Part shown: positions 52,432 to 62,535 of the stretch, piece by piece | How the letters are laid out: the number at the start of each line of letters is the position of its first letter | Position numbering within the stretch: position 1 is the first letter of the stretch | NCBI RefSeq assembly: GCF_017994015.1 | Contig: NZ_JAGOLP010000002.1 | Span: forward strand, 124,001-188,000 | Length of the DNA stretch: 64,000 nt | DNA from: Ferrovibrio sp. | Lineage (GTDB): Bacteria; Pseudomonadota; Alphaproteobacteria; Ferrovibrionales; Ferrovibrionaceae | Direction: 5' to 3' | Notes under the pieces: generated by a model | Databases searched by the model: none | Seen by the model: only the letters and a program-made list of their open reading frames with translations | What the model was told of the DNA's origin: nothing | Program-made: the position numbers and the translations under genes

Positions 52432-54558
52432 TCAGCTTTTCTCGTCGGCCACCAGGCGGGTGCGCAGGCTGCTGCTGCGGCCCTCGGCATCCACCACACT
52501 GATGCGGAAAAATCCTGGCCCCGGCGGCAACCATTCCACCTGCCGGCCCTGGCTGCTGCCGGCCGCATCGCTGTTAAGCGGCTGGCCATCGACATACCAG
52601 CGCAGCGGCAGCGCGCCGCGCGCTTCCAGCACCACGGCGCCGCTGCCGGCCTGCTGTTTGCCAGCCGCCGGCAAGGCCAGTTCGACATGGGCCGGCGGAA
52701 ACAGGATGCGCGGGCCGTCCTGGCCGCTATCGCCCTGGCCCATAACGGCCTGGCGGCGCGCAAAGCTGCGCAGGGCCGGCGGCGGCAGCCGGGCCGGCGC
52801 GGCGGCTTCCGCCTCGGGGCTGAACGGTGCTGCAATGCTGCCACGCCCGCCCAGGATGTCGAAGGCCTGGAACAGGATCGGCGCCGCCGTGTTACGGCCA
52901 TAGGCGCCGGGGCGCGGCGTGCCATCAGGCCGGCCAACCCAGACACCCACCACATGCTGCGCCGTATAGCCCACCGCCCAGGCATCGCGGAAACCATAGG
53001 AGGTGCCGGTCTTGTAGGCGATGCGGTCGGCCGGGTTATGTGCGCTGCCCTGGATGCCGTTGGGGCGCGGCGCATCGGCCAGGATATCGCTGATCTGCCG
53101 GGCGGCGGCCGGGCGCAAAACCGCCTGGCCGCTGCCGGCCGGCGCCACCCCATCACTGCGCAGCGGGTGGTAAACGCCATCGCCGGCCAGCATGGCATAA
53201 AGCGCGGTCAGGTCGCGCAGGCTGATGCCGGCACCGCCCAGCGCCACCGCCAGGCCAGCCTCGTCACGCCCCGGCGGCAACGCCAGGGTGATGCCCAATT
53301 GCCGCAGCCCAGTCACAAACTGCCCGGCGCCAAGCCTTTCCAGCACCGCCACTGCGGGCACGTTGAGCGATTGCTGCAAGGCGTCGCGGATAGTGACGCG
53401 GCCTTGGAAATGGCGGTCGAAATTACGCGGCAGATAACTGCCGAAGCGGGTCGGCCGGTCGTCGATCACGGTTTCCGGATGGATCAGGCCGGCATCCAGC
53501 GCCTGCGCATAGATGAACGGCTTCAAGGCCGAGCCGGGTGAACGCACAGCACGGGTCATGTCTACCTGGCCCTGCTGACCGGTAAAATCATGCCCGCCGA
53601 TAGCGGCCAGGATGCTGCGGCTGGGCAGATCCGCCACCACGATGGCAATGCTGGCCGGATCGGGGAACCAGCCGGCCTCACGCCGCACCAATCCCTCCAG
53701 CCGGCGCTGCAATTCGGCATCCAGGCTGGTATCGATCACGGCCGGCGCCGCCTGGCGCGCGGCCACGGCGCCGGTCAGATGCGGCGCCAGGAAGGGCAGG
53801 CGGTGGCGCTTGGCCGGCAACGGCGCCGCCAGCGCCGTGGCCAGCCCGTCGGCATCGATCTGCCCACTTGCCGCCAGTCGGCGCAGAACCTGCTCGCGCC
53901 CGGCCAGCGCCGCTGCCGGGTTGACCAGCGGCCGGCGCAAGGTCGGCGCCTGCGGCAGTGCAATCAGCAAAGCCGCTTCGGCCAGACTGAGGCTGTGCGG
54001 TTCCTTGCCGAAATACAGCCGGCTGGCCATGTGCACGCCTTCGATATTGCCGCCAAACGGCGCCAGCGTGAGATACATCGCCAGGATTTCGGCCTTGCTG
54101 TAATGCCATTCCAGTTGCAGGGCGCGGAAAGCCTGCATCGCCTTGCCCTGCCAGCCGCGTGGCTGCGGGTGCAGCAGCCGCGCCACCTGCATGGTCAGGG
54201 TGGACGCGCCGGAAATAATCCGCCCGGCTTGCAGATTGCCCAGCAAGGCGCGGCCCGCCGCCAGCGGATCGATGCCGGGATGCTGATGGAAGCGGCGGTC
54301 TTCATAGGCCAGCAGCAAGGCCAGATACTGGCTATCCACCTGCTCCAGCCCCTGCTCTGGCGAGATGCGCAGCCGCCATACGCCATCGCGGGCGGGCAGA
54401 TAACGCAGTGCCTCGCCCTGGCGGTCGCGCACCAGATGGCCGCTCTCCCGGTAGCGCGTGGTATCCAGCGGCAACAGCCGGTCCAAGCCCAGCCCGATAC
54501 TGGCCAGGCCGGTGCCAACCAGCAGAGCGCCCGCCAGCAGAAAGCCGGCCAGCTTCAT
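52432..54558 (-). CDS. pbpC: Penicillin-binding protein 1C
   Basis: 708 residues. Signal-anchor helix (LAGFLLAGALLVGTGLASIGLG). Glycosyltransferase: LLAYEDRRFHQHPGIDPLAAGRAL, GASTLTMQVARLL, KAEILAMYLTLAPFGGNIEGVHMASRLYFGK. Transpeptidase: SPGSALKPFIYAQALD (SxxK), SLN (SxN), YKTGTSYGFRDAWAVGYT (KTG). C-terminal BiPBP_C domain. Its start overlaps the end of the alpha-2-macroglobulin gene by 4 bp, the well-known pbpC/yfhM pairing of periplasmic wall-repair and protease-trap. Confidence 0.95.
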   Translation of the reverse strand: MKLAGFLLAGALLVGTGLASIGLGLDRLLPLDTTRYRESGHLVRDRQGEALRYLPARDGVWRLRISPEQGLEQVDSQYLALLLAYEDRRFHQHPGIDPLAAGRALLGNLQAGRIISGASTLTMQVARLLHPQPRGWQGKAMQAFRALQLEWHYSKAEILAMYLTLAPFGGNIEGVHMASRLYFGKEPHSLSLAEAALLIALPQAPTLRRPLVNPAAALAGREQVLRRLAASGQIDADGLATALAAPLPAKRHRLPFLAPHLTGAVAARQAAPAVIDTSLDAELQRRLEGLVRREAGWFPDPASIAIVVADLPSRSILAAIGGHDFTGQQGQVDMTRAVRSPGSALKPFIYAQALDAGLIHPETVIDDRPTRFGSYLPRNFDRHFQGRVTIRDALQQSLNVPAVAVLERLGAGQFVTGLRQLGITLALPPGRDEAGLAVALGGAGISLRDLTALYAMLAGDGVYHPLRSDGVAPAGSGQAVLRPAAARQISDILADAPRPNGIQGSAHNPADRIAYKTGTSYGFRDAWAVGYTAQHVVGVWVGRPDGTPRPGAYGRNTAAPILFQAFDILGGRGSIAAPFSPEAEAAAPARLPPPALRSFARRQAVMGQGDSGQDGPRILFPPAHVELALPAAGKQQAGSGAVVLEARGALPLRWYVDGQPLNSDAAGSSQGRQVEWLPPGPGFFRISVVDAEGRSSSLRTRLVADEKS

Positions 54559-57500
54559 TCCACCACCATAATGCTGCCGGCAGCGGTGCGCGCCATGCGC
54601 TCGGGGCGATACATGTCTTCCACGCTGGCCGCCGGCAGGGTGAAGCGGCCCACCGTCACCGCCCGCACCACATAGGCAAAGCGGAATTCATTGCCCAGGC
54701 CGAGAATGCGGTTTTGCCAGCCATCCTCGCGTTCAAACAGGAAACTGAAGCGCTGCTGGCGCTGCGCGTTGTTCAGCTCGAAGGCGGCAACAAAGCGGTC
54801 GTCGCGCGCTTCCAGCATCTGCGGCACCGATAACGGCTTGAGCCAGGGATACGGCACTGGCGCTTCATCCGGGGTGCGCGGCGGCCGCAACACGGTTTCA
54901 ATCTCCCAGCCCGCCGGCAGCAGATCGGCCAGCACCGCCTGATGATACAGCCGGTCGCGCACCTGGCCTTCCACCACCACCACCAGCCGGTCATGCCGGC
55001 GGATCGCCCGGGCATCGCTCAGATCCACCATCTTGCCATCGGTGTCGAACACGCTCTTGTTCAGGCTGAAACCGTTGGCCATGGCGCGCGGCGCGGTCAG
55101 CGGCGCACCATGCACCACCAGGCTGGCGCTGATCGGCGCCGGCGAAAGATTGGTAAGGCGATAACCGCTGCCGATCGCACTCACCGCCGGGTTCAGGCTG
55201 GCTGCTACCACATTGCCGAAGCTGCGTTCCTGGCCGTTATCATCCAGCCGCAGCACGGCGCTGCGTTTCACCGCATTGGCGGCACGCAGCAGCCAGGCTT
55301 TTTCCTGGGTGCTGAGGCGTTCAATATTGATCGCGGTATTTTCCAGCGCTTCCAGGAAGGGCGCCGCCGTGGTGGTGCCCAGGGTTTCGGTGGCCAAAGC
55401 CACCAGCAGGGCCTGGTCGCGCAAGGCCGAGCCGTAGAAGCTGGCCAGCAGGGCGGGGTTGTTTGCTGCGGCTGGGCCGGTAGCCGGTGCGATGCTGCGG
55501 CGGAACAGAGCCAGGGCGCGGTCGCGCTCGCCGATCAGCGCCAGCGTGGCGGCCACAAAGGCGCCGGTACTGCCGCTGCCATTGTTGCGTTCCAGATCGC
55601 CAAATTGCCGCAGCAGGGTATCGCGCTGCGGCTCGCCGCCACGCGCCAGCAGGTAATGCGCATAGGCGCGGGCGCGTTGCTGGCTGGCCTGGGCCTCACG
55701 GCCATAACCATAGATTTCCTCATCGGCGCCGCTGCTGCGGTTTTCGCTCAACTGGCGCAGGAAACGCTTGGCGCGGGCCAGCGCATCATCGGGCACAACA
55801 TAGCCGCGCTCGCGGGCCTGGTGCAGGAAATCCACCGCATAAACGATCAGCCAGGAATCGGCGCCGCGGTCGCCGGCTCGCCACAGGCCGATCATGCCGT
55901 CATCGCCCTGGCGGTCGAGCAGGCTGTCCACCGCCTGTTGCACACGGCGCCGGATCGCTTCGGTTTCTGCCGCCGAACTGGCGCCCAGCAGGGCAAAATC
56001 GTCAAAGCCGAGCAGCGGGAAGGCCACCGAGGTCAATTGCTCGGTGCAGCCATAGGGATAGCGGTACAGCGATTGCAGCAGGCCGGGCAGGTCGATGCCC
56101 CGGATGGCGCTGAGGTTGAGCATCACCTTGGCACTGCCGGGATGGAACGGTGCCAGATATTCCGGGGCCAGCGTCAATACTTCGCCCGGCGCCAGGCTGT
56201 GGCGCTGTTCCAGCGTCACCGGGTAATGCGCTGAGCGGCTGGCGATTTCCCATTCGCGGCTGAAGCCGATGCCGCCGGGGCCGCTCACCGCCAGCCGTAT
56301 CGTGCCGGTGCCAATCGTGTCGGCATTGATCTCAAACGCCGCCTGGCGCGCCTCACGCGGCTGCAACTCCATCACTGTTTCCGGCTGACCGTTGATCCGT
56401 ACCGTGCCCGTGCTGCTGAGGCGGAACATGTAATCACCAGCCGGGGCGTCGACATTCTGCGCAAACAGCGTCATCCGCGCGGTATCGCCCGGCGCCAGGA
56501 AACGCGGGAAATAGGCATCGGCCACCAGCGGATAGCGCACCCGCAGCCGGGCCTCGCCGCGCCCCACCTGGCTTTCGTTATAGGCCACCGCCATCAGCCG
56601 CAACTGGCCGACAAAATCCGGCAGCTCAAAATCGATGCTGGCCTTGCCCTCGGCATCCACACTGACCGGGCCGGAAAACAGCGCCACGGTTTTGGTCGGC
56701 ACGGTTTGCAAGCCGGCGCCGCCCATTTCATCGCCGCCATGGCGCAGCGCGCCTGCCGGCCCCAATTGACCATCCAGCAGGCGGCCGTAATCGTCACGCA
56801 GATCCACACCTAGGCGGCGTTTGCCGAAATAATGCTCCACCGGATCGGGGCTGGCAAAACGTGTCAGCGCCAGGATGCCTTCATCCACTGCCGCCACGGT
56901 CAGTGTGGTCTTGCTGCCCGGCGCCAGGCCGCTGATCGCCACCGGCAGGGTCAGGCGGCTTTGCGGCAGGGCGATGTCGGGCGCCGTCATGGCCACGGCA
57001 AGCTGGCGCGCGCTGTTATCAATCGGCAGCCAGGTCAGGCCGATGGCGCGCACCGGATCGCGCGCCGAGCCGCCATGCAGCGGCCGCACCAGATCCACCA
57101 GCAGATAGGCCCCGGCGCCCCAATCGGCGCCCACCGGCACATCGATGTTGGCGCCCTCGGCCGGCAGCGTGATTTGCTGCGACCACAGGATGCGGTTGCT
57201 GGCCACCATCACCATGGCCTCGCCGGCAAAGGGCGGCTTGATCGCCACCCGCGCCGTGCTGCCCAGCGGATAAAGCGGCTTGTCGGCGCTCACCGCCACC
57301 TTGTCGGGGATATCCTCGTCCGGCGCATTGCTGCCATAGCCGGCGGCAAAGCGATAGCTGGCGGCAGCACCGCTGGCCTTGTCCTCCACGGTGAGGCGAT
57401 AGCGGGTCCAGGGTGTGGTGACAAACCGCAATTCCTGCGGCTTGTCGGCGGCCAAGGCCCAGTCGCCGCCTTGCAAAGCTTCCAGCCGCACCGTGGTGCG

Positions 57501-59594
57501 ATAGGTCCAGCGCCCGCCGCGTTTTTCATCGCGATACCAGATGTAATCCCAGATTTCGCGTTCCAGCCGCCAGGTCACACCAGCGCGTTCGGCCTGGCGG
57601 CCCTCGGCATCAATCGCCGCCACTGCCAGCACAGCTTCGCTGCCATTGGCCACGCGGCCATCCTCGAAGCCGGGCTTGATGCCCAGGAACAGCGCCCGAT
57701 GGCGCACCGGCAGGCTGAGGCGTTCCTCGGTGGCCCGCCCGCCCGGCTCATACACCCCGAAACTGGTGCTGACCTTGAGCGGCAAGGTTGAGCCCAGCGC
57801 GCTGCCGGCCAGTTTGATCGTGGCGCGGCCCTCGGCATCGGTGCTGCCGGCTTCCAGTTTCAGCAGCACATCCTCAAAGGCATCGTCATGCCGGCCGATC
57901 TGCCAGCCGCGCCAGTTCGGAAATGCAGTGCCATCGCGGCTGATGCGCAATTCGCCAAAAGCCTGCAAATCGGCGGCCGGGGCGCCATAGAGCCATTGTG
58001 CATCCAGCAGCAGGGCCGGCGGCGCCGCCGGATCGTAAAGCGCCGCATCCAGGCTGCCGCGCACAGCCAGCCGTTGCGGCACAAAATCCTGCACCTCAAA
58101 GCTGAGCCGGCCAACCGGTTTGTCGGTGGGATCGGCATAGGCCAGCACGCTCCACAGGCCGCGTGCCGCGCCGGGCGGCAATTCGCTGGAGAGATGCACA
58201 CCGCCGCCGGCATCGGGGCGCAGGGTGTGGCGGCGGAATTCGGCGCCATTGGGGCGCTGGATCACCAGGGTCAGCGGCGTGGCCAGGGCATCGGCGCTGT
58301 CACGTCGCACCAGGGCGGAAAGCTGCACCCGTTCGCCCGGGCGATAGATGCCGCGATCAGCATAGAGAAAAGCCGTGATCGGCCGCAAAGCCGGCTGGCC
58401 GGAAACGCCGCGATCCGCCAGATCAAATGCCGGCCGGTTCAGGTCGAGGAAAGCGAAGGCGCCATCCGCGCCATAGGCAAACACCGCCTGCGGCCGGTTG
58501 CCATCCTGGCCCTGCAACAGGCTGCGCTCAAACTGCACAAGGCCGGCCGGATCGGTGCGGGCGCGGCCCAGATCCTTGCCATTCTCCGCCACCAGGGCCA
58601 CATCCAGGCCGCCAAGCGGCTTGGCGCTGTCATAGGAGCGCGCGATCAGGTGCAAGCCATCTTCGCCCTGCAACACGGTGAGGCCGATATCGGTCTCCAC
58701 CACCCAGCGCGTCACCGGCAGGGTGGAAGAATAGAATGAGGTGCGGTTGGCTGCCCGGCCGTCTTCCTCGGCCACCAGCAGATAGGCGCCGGGGCGGCGC
58801 TCAGGCAGGATGCGGGTCAGCGGGAAGCTGGTGACAACACGCTCATTGCCGCGATTCTGCACCGCCATGGTGCCGTCCCACACCACATAGGCGCCGCCGG
58901 CCAGCAGCCGGCTGATGCTGTTGTCGTAATAGTAATCCTCGTCATCCTCGCCGCCGCTGCGCTTCTGCTTCGGCCATTGCCGCATCACATTGGCATCGGT
59001 GACACGCAGCACACGCAGGCGGATACGGTCCAGATTGCGGGTTTCCAGGGCAATGCCTGTGGCGGCCACTTGCGGCAGGATCGAACCGCTGCCGGCAAAG
59101 GCGACAAATTTCTCGGTTGCCGGCAGGTTGAAATCCACCCGCAGTCGCACTTCCTGCGCCAGCCGGGCGCCATCGGCCGCAGCCAGGCCGGCCGGCAGGG
59201 TCAGGTCCAGGCTGGTGGTATTGGCCGGCCAGCCACCCAGGCACAAAGCCTGCTGCGCGATGCTGATATTCAGCCGCTCGATGCCGGCGGCCTTGACCTG
59301 GGATTGATACGTCTCGGCGGCGGCCAGCGGGTGGCTGAATTCCAGGCAGACCTGTTCCACCGGGCGCCGGCGCACACGCTCATCATCTTCATAATCAACA
59401 TAATAATAGGGATCATCCGCCGCCGGCTTGGCGCGTTTCACGGCATGGCGCAGGTATTCCAACGCTTCGCCGGCTGCGGCCTGTTGTGGCGCCGGGCTGG
59501 TCTGCGCCTGCTGCCGGCCCAGCCAGTAACCACCACCGCCTGCGGCCAGGATGAGCACGGCCACAAGTAAAACCACAGGCGCAAATTTTTTCAT
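54555..59594 (-). CDS. Bacterial alpha-2-macroglobulin (YfhM-like)
   Basis: 1679 residues, the usual size. N-terminal single membrane helix/signal (VVLLVAVLILAAGGGGYWLG) without a lipobox Cys. MG domains with GLDVALVAENGKDLGRARTDPAGLVQFE; bait-region neighbourhood; thioester domain with YPYGCTEQLTSVAFPLLG, where GCTEQ is the thioester motif (Cys-Gln); alpha-helical toroid (LARAKRFLRQLSE); and C-terminal domain. It traps proteases in the periplasm and works with PbpC. A -35/-10 pair at 59654-59627 precedes it. A single large open frame, no frameshift. Confidence 0.95.
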   Translation of the reverse strand: MKKFAPVVLLVAVLILAAGGGGYWLGRQQAQTSPAPQQAAAGEALEYLRHAVKRAKPAADDPYYYVDYEDDERVRRRPVEQVCLEFSHPLAAAETYQSQVKAAGIERLNISIAQQALCLGGWPANTTSLDLTLPAGLAAADGARLAQEVRLRVDFNLPATEKFVAFAGSGSILPQVAATGIALETRNLDRIRLRVLRVTDANVMRQWPKQKRSGGEDDEDYYYDNSISRLLAGGAYVVWDGTMAVQNRGNERVVTSFPLTRILPERRPGAYLLVAEEDGRAANRTSFYSSTLPVTRWVVETDIGLTVLQGEDGLHLIARSYDSAKPLGGLDVALVAENGKDLGRARTDPAGLVQFERSLLQGQDGNRPQAVFAYGADGAFAFLDLNRPAFDLADRGVSGQPALRPITAFLYADRGIYRPGERVQLSALVRRDSADALATPLTLVIQRPNGAEFRRHTLRPDAGGGVHLSSELPPGAARGLWSVLAYADPTDKPVGRLSFEVQDFVPQRLAVRGSLDAALYDPAAPPALLLDAQWLYGAPAADLQAFGELRISRDGTAFPNWRGWQIGRHDDAFEDVLLKLEAGSTDAEGRATIKLAGSALGSTLPLKVSTSFGVYEPGGRATEERLSLPVRHRALFLGIKPGFEDGRVANGSEAVLAVAAIDAEGRQAERAGVTWRLEREIWDYIWYRDEKRGGRWTYRTTVRLEALQGGDWALAADKPQELRFVTTPWTRYRLTVEDKASGAAASYRFAAGYGSNAPDEDIPDKVAVSADKPLYPLGSTARVAIKPPFAGEAMVMVASNRILWSQQITLPAEGANIDVPVGADWGAGAYLLVDLVRPLHGGSARDPVRAIGLTWLPIDNSARQLAVAMTAPDIALPQSRLTLPVAISGLAPGSKTTLTVAAVDEGILALTRFASPDPVEHYFGKRRLGVDLRDDYGRLLDGQLGPAGALRHGGDEMGGAGLQTVPTKTVALFSGPVSVDAEGKASIDFELPDFVGQLRLMAVAYNESQVGRGEARLRVRYPLVADAYFPRFLAPGDTARMTLFAQNVDAPAGDYMFRLSSTGTVRINGQPETVMELQPREARQAAFEINADTIGTGTIRLAVSGPGGIGFSREWEIASRSAHYPVTLEQRHSLAPGEVLTLAPEYLAPFHPGSAKVMLNLSAIRGIDLPGLLQSLYRYPYGCTEQLTSVAFPLLGFDDFALLGASSAAETEAIRRRVQQAVDSLLDRQGDDGMIGLWRAGDRGADSWLIVYAVDFLHQARERGYVVPDDALARAKRFLRQLSENRSSGADEEIYGYGREAQASQQRARAYAHYLLARGGEPQRDTLLRQFGDLERNNGSGSTGAFVAATLALIGERDRALALFRRSIAPATGPAAANNPALLASFYGSALRDQALLVALATETLGTTTAAPFLEALENTAINIERLSTQEKAWLLRAANAVKRSAVLRLDDNGQERSFGNVVAASLNPAVSAIGSGYRLTNLSPAPISASLVVHGAPLTAPRAMANGFSLNKSVFDTDGKMVDLSDARAIRRHDRLVVVVEGQVRDRLYHQAVLADLLPAGWEIETVLRPPRTPDEAPVPYPWLKPLSVPQMLEARDDRFVAAFELNNAQRQQRFSFLFEREDGWQNRILGLGNEFRFAYVVRAVTVGRFTLPAASVEDMYRPERMARTAAGSIMVVE

Positions 59595-59626
59595 GTCGAT
59601 ACCGGAAATGGGTAAACCCGACCGGC

Positions 59627-59654
59627 AGTATAGTCGCTTCCTTATGGCTCACAA
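59627..59654 (-). promoter_or_regulatory. Promoter of the alpha-2-macroglobulin/pbpC operon
   Basis: On the minus strand, TTGTGA (59654-59649) and TATACT (59632-59627) are separated by 16 bp, close to a sigma-70 consensus, 33 bp upstream of the start codon at 59594. Confidence 0.5.
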
Positions 59655-59672
59655 TTGACTATATTTTTACGG

Positions 59673-61592
59673 CTATAAGGCAGTGGCCGGCGCCAGATGG
59701 CGTTTCTGCGCCGCGATGCGGAAGGGCGCATTGGGCGCACCATAGCCGGCATAGCCGCAGCGCTGGATGATCTCGAAGAAAAAGCCGCCGCCGAAATTCG
59801 GACTGTAGAGCTGGAAATATTCGCCGGCCTCGTCGCGGTCATAGAGAATATTAGCGGCGCGCAGCCGGTCCAGCAGATCGGGCTCCAGGCCGAAACGCGC
59901 CTCCAGGTCGTCATAGTAATTCGGCGATAACGGCAGCGGCTTGAAGCCGTTGCGGCTGAGGGCGGCGGCGGTGGCGAAGATGTCGTCGCTGGCAAAGGCC
60001 AGATGCTGCACCGCCGAGCCGAAACGCTCGGCCAGGAAATGACCGGCCAGCGTGCGGTCATTCTCGGCGCCGTTCAGGGTCAGGCGCAAACTGCCATCGC
60101 CATTCTCGATCACCTGGCTGCGCACCAGGCCGGCGGGATCAACAATATCCACCGGCGGGGTTTTGCGGGTGGCGAACAGGCTGGTGTAAAATAGAATCCA
60201 GGTCAGCATTTCGTCATGCGGCATGGTCTGCGCCACATGGTCGATACGGGTCAGGCCAGCGGCTTCCGCCTGGCTGTCATCGGCAACCGGGGTGAATTCG
60301 ATCTCCCACACCCGCGCCAGTTCGCTTTTGCGATCCAGGAAATGCAGCAGCCCGCCGCCCACGCCACGTATCGCCGGTATGGCCAATTCACCGGGTGCCA
60401 CCGCCTGCTCAAAAATGCCGGCGCCCAGTTGCCGGGCACGCAGCAGCGTGGCGGCGGCATCCTCAACGCGGAGGCCGATATCGCATACCGCCGTGCCATG
60501 CAGCAGATAGGCGGCATGGGCAAAACCTTCCGGCTCGGTATTGATCACCAGATTGATCTCGCCCTGGCGCCACCAGGCGACATTCTTGGATTTATGCTGG
60601 CCGGCCAGGCGGAAGCCGAGGCTGCGGAACAGGGCCGCCAGACTTGCCGCCTCGGTCTCGCTGGCGGCGAATTCGATGAATTCCACACCCTGCACGGCGA
60701 TACGGTCCGGCATTTCCGGCACCGCGATGGCGATGCCCGGCTCCTGCCGCCGCACCTGATCCATCAGCGCCACCAGCGAACGCCGGCCATCCATGGCGAT
60801 CATGCGCGGTGAACCGCCGCGGAACTGATCGTTGAAGATTTCCAGCGACAATACGCCGTCATAGCCGGTGGCGGCCACGGCGCGCATGAAATCCAGCACC
60901 GGCAGGTCGCCCTGGCCCGGCATGTTGCGGAAATGCCGGCTCCAATACAGCAGATCCATATCGATGCGCGGCGCATCGGCCAGTTGCACGATGAAGATCT
61001 TGTCCTTCGGGATGGCGCGGATCGAATTCGGATCGATGCGCCGCGCCAGGGTGTGGAATGAATCGAGGATCAGGCCGATATTCGGATGCGCCGCCCGGCG
61101 CACGATCTCCCAGGCATCGCGGTGGTCGTTGATATGGCGGCCCCAGGCCAAAGCCTCATAGCCCACCCGCAGGCCGCGCCTTGCGGCACGTTCGCCCAAT
61201 TCGTGAAAATCCGCCGCTGCGCGGTCGATGCCGCCCAAAGCCAAGGGTGAGATATTGGAGCAGACCAGCATCAGGTCGGTGCCGAGTTCCTGCATCAGAT
61301 CGAATTTGCGTTCGGCGCGCTCAAAGGCCCGGCTGCGCTGCGGCTCGGGCAGGCCCTCAAAATCGCGGAAGGGCTGGAACAGCGTGATGTTCAGGCCGGC
61401 ATCGCGCACCATGCGGCCAACCTCGCGGGCCGGGGCGTCAAAGGCCAGGAAATCATTCTCGAAAATCTCCACGCCCTGGAAACCGGCCGCCGCGATGGCT
61501 TGCAGCTTTTCGGTGAGCGTGCCGCTAATCGATACGGTAGCGATAGAGGTCAGCATCGGAGCGGTGGCGCTCTGCGGTTTCACCTCTGGCAT
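59673..61592 (-). CDS. quiC: 3-Dehydroshikimate dehydratase, QuiC-type fusion
   Basis: 639 residues in two parts. N-terminal TIM-barrel (about 1-290): LTEKLQAIAAAGFQGVEIFENDFLAF, VCSNISPLAL, YEALAWGRHINDHRDAWEIVRRAAHPNIGLILDSFHTLA and LSLEIFNDQFRGG, with the metal ligands of sugar-isomerase/dehydroshikimate dehydratase enzymes. C-terminal vicinal-oxygen-chelate part like 4-hydroxyphenylpyruvate dioxygenase (VDIVDPAGLVRSQVIENGDGSLRLTLN; FGGGFFFEIIQR). This is the QuiC1-like architecture producing protocatechuate from 3-dehydroshikimate. ATG 61592. Palindrome 61611-61640 lies in its promoter. Confidence 0.88.
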   Translation of the reverse strand: MPEVKPQSATAPMLTSIATVSISGTLTEKLQAIAAAGFQGVEIFENDFLAFDAPAREVGRMVRDAGLNITLFQPFRDFEGLPEPQRSRAFERAERKFDLMQELGTDLMLVCSNISPLALGGIDRAAADFHELGERAARRGLRVGYEALAWGRHINDHRDAWEIVRRAAHPNIGLILDSFHTLARRIDPNSIRAIPKDKIFIVQLADAPRIDMDLLYWSRHFRNMPGQGDLPVLDFMRAVAATGYDGVLSLEIFNDQFRGGSPRMIAMDGRRSLVALMDQVRRQEPGIAIAVPEMPDRIAVQGVEFIEFAASETEAASLAALFRSLGFRLAGQHKSKNVAWWRQGEINLVINTEPEGFAHAAYLLHGTAVCDIGLRVEDAAATLLRARQLGAGIFEQAVAPGELAIPAIRGVGGGLLHFLDRKSELARVWEIEFTPVADDSQAEAAGLTRIDHVAQTMPHDEMLTWILFYTSLFATRKTPPVDIVDPAGLVRSQVIENGDGSLRLTLNGAENDRTLAGHFLAERFGSAVQHLAFASDDIFATAAALSRNGFKPLPLSPNYYDDLEARFGLEPDLLDRLRAANILYDRDEAGEYFQLYSPNFGGGFFFEIIQRCGYAGYGAPNAPFRIAAQKRHLAPATAL

Positions 61593-61610
61593 GGTCCCGG
61601 CCTTTCTGGA

Positions 61611-61640
61611 TTCTATGTACGAACCAGTTCGTACATAGAA
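61611..61640. promoter_or_regulatory. Perfect TetR-type operator upstream of quiC
   Basis: Arms TTCTATGTACGAAC (61611-61624) and GTTCGTACATAGAA (61627-61640) with centre CA: a 30-bp perfect palindrome 18 bp upstream of the quiC ATG. A related site lies at 62417-62436 in the TetR gene's own promoter region, so it is the likely operator for that TetR. Confidence 0.85.
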
Positions 61641-61690
61641 TGGCAAGGACTGAGCTTCCGGTCAAGGCCACAGATTACGGCTGGCCGGGG

Positions 61691-62365
61691 TCAGGCGTCG
61701 CGCGGGCCTTTCAGCACGTTGCGCAGCACCATTTCCACCGTCTGCTCGCGCAGGGCGGCCTGGGCCTTGCGGGCGCCAAGATCGACACGGAAGATTTTTG
61801 AGAAAGTGGCGCGGTTGGAGACATTGAAGAAACACAGGGCGCTGATCTGCCAATGCAGGTCGATGGCGGTCAGGCCCTTGCGGAACAGGCCGGCCTTGAC
61901 GCCGCGTTTATAAACCCGTTCGACCTCGCCGATGGCCGAGACATTCAGCTCCTGTATCGCCTCGGAACGCGCCAGATAATCGCCATGATGGATATTCTCG
62001 ATCATCACCAGGCGGATGAAATCGGCATTGGCGCCGTGATGATCAAAGGTGAATTCCACCAGTTTGCGCAAAGCCTCCACCGGCGGCAGATGTTCCAGGT
62101 CCAGCGTCGCCTCGGTGCTGCGCACCTTGCGATAGGCTTCTTCCAGAACGGCGATATACAGCCCTTCCTTGTCCTTGAAATAATAATAGATCATGCGCTT
62201 CGACGAGCCGGTCTTGGCGGCAATCTCGTCCACCCGGGCGCCGGACAGGCCGTTACGGGCAAATTCCTCGGTCGCCACCGCCAGGATATTCTGCCGCGTC
62301 GCCTCTGGATTGGGGCTGCGCGCCGCCGGCATTTCCGGCTTCGCCATTTTCTCCGCCGCTTTCAT
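61691..62365 (-). CDS. TetR family regulator of the quinate/shikimate locus (QuiR-like)
   Basis: 224 residues. HTH: RQNILAVATEEFARNGLSGARVDEIAAKTGSSKRMIYYYFKDKEGLY (about 24-70), a strong TetR fit. The C-terminal domain has ALCFFNVSNRATFSKIFRVDLG, a variant of the TetR_C (YcdC/RutR-like) ligand region. It lies between quiC and the shikimate dehydrogenase, with related palindromes at 61611-61640 and 62417-62436, suggesting autoregulation and repression of both. The effector is presumably a quinate/shikimate pathway intermediate. Confidence 0.88.
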   Translation of the reverse strand: MKAAEKMAKPEMPAARSPNPEATRQNILAVATEEFARNGLSGARVDEIAAKTGSSKRMIYYYFKDKEGLYIAVLEEAYRKVRSTEATLDLEHLPPVEALRKLVEFTFDHHGANADFIRLVMIENIHHGDYLARSEAIQELNVSAIGEVERVYKRGVKAGLFRKGLTAIDLHWQISALCFFNVSNRATFSKIFRVDLGARKAQAALREQTVEMVLRNVLKGPRDA

Positions 62366-62416
62366 TGCCTCTTGCCCTTACCTTGCCGGCCAGCCGGCAA
62401 CTTCCCTGTTGCGCGG

Positions 62417-62436
62417 ACGAACTAGTTCGTACATAG
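62417..62436. promoter_or_regulatory. Second TetR-type operator, between TetR and shikimate dehydrogenase
   Basis: ACGAACTAGTTCGT (62417-62430) is a perfect 14-bp palindrome continued by ACATAG to 62436, giving the right half GTTCGTACATAG of the 61611 operator; the left flank is degenerate. It is placed to control both divergent genes. Confidence 0.7.
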
Positions 62437-62535
62437 TCCCGGCAGGGCCGAAACTACTGGTATCAAATACCGCTTTTTCCGGCCCGGTAACAGACTTTGC
62501 CGTCGGGAAGCGGCGTTGTGGATCGGGAGGAATGG

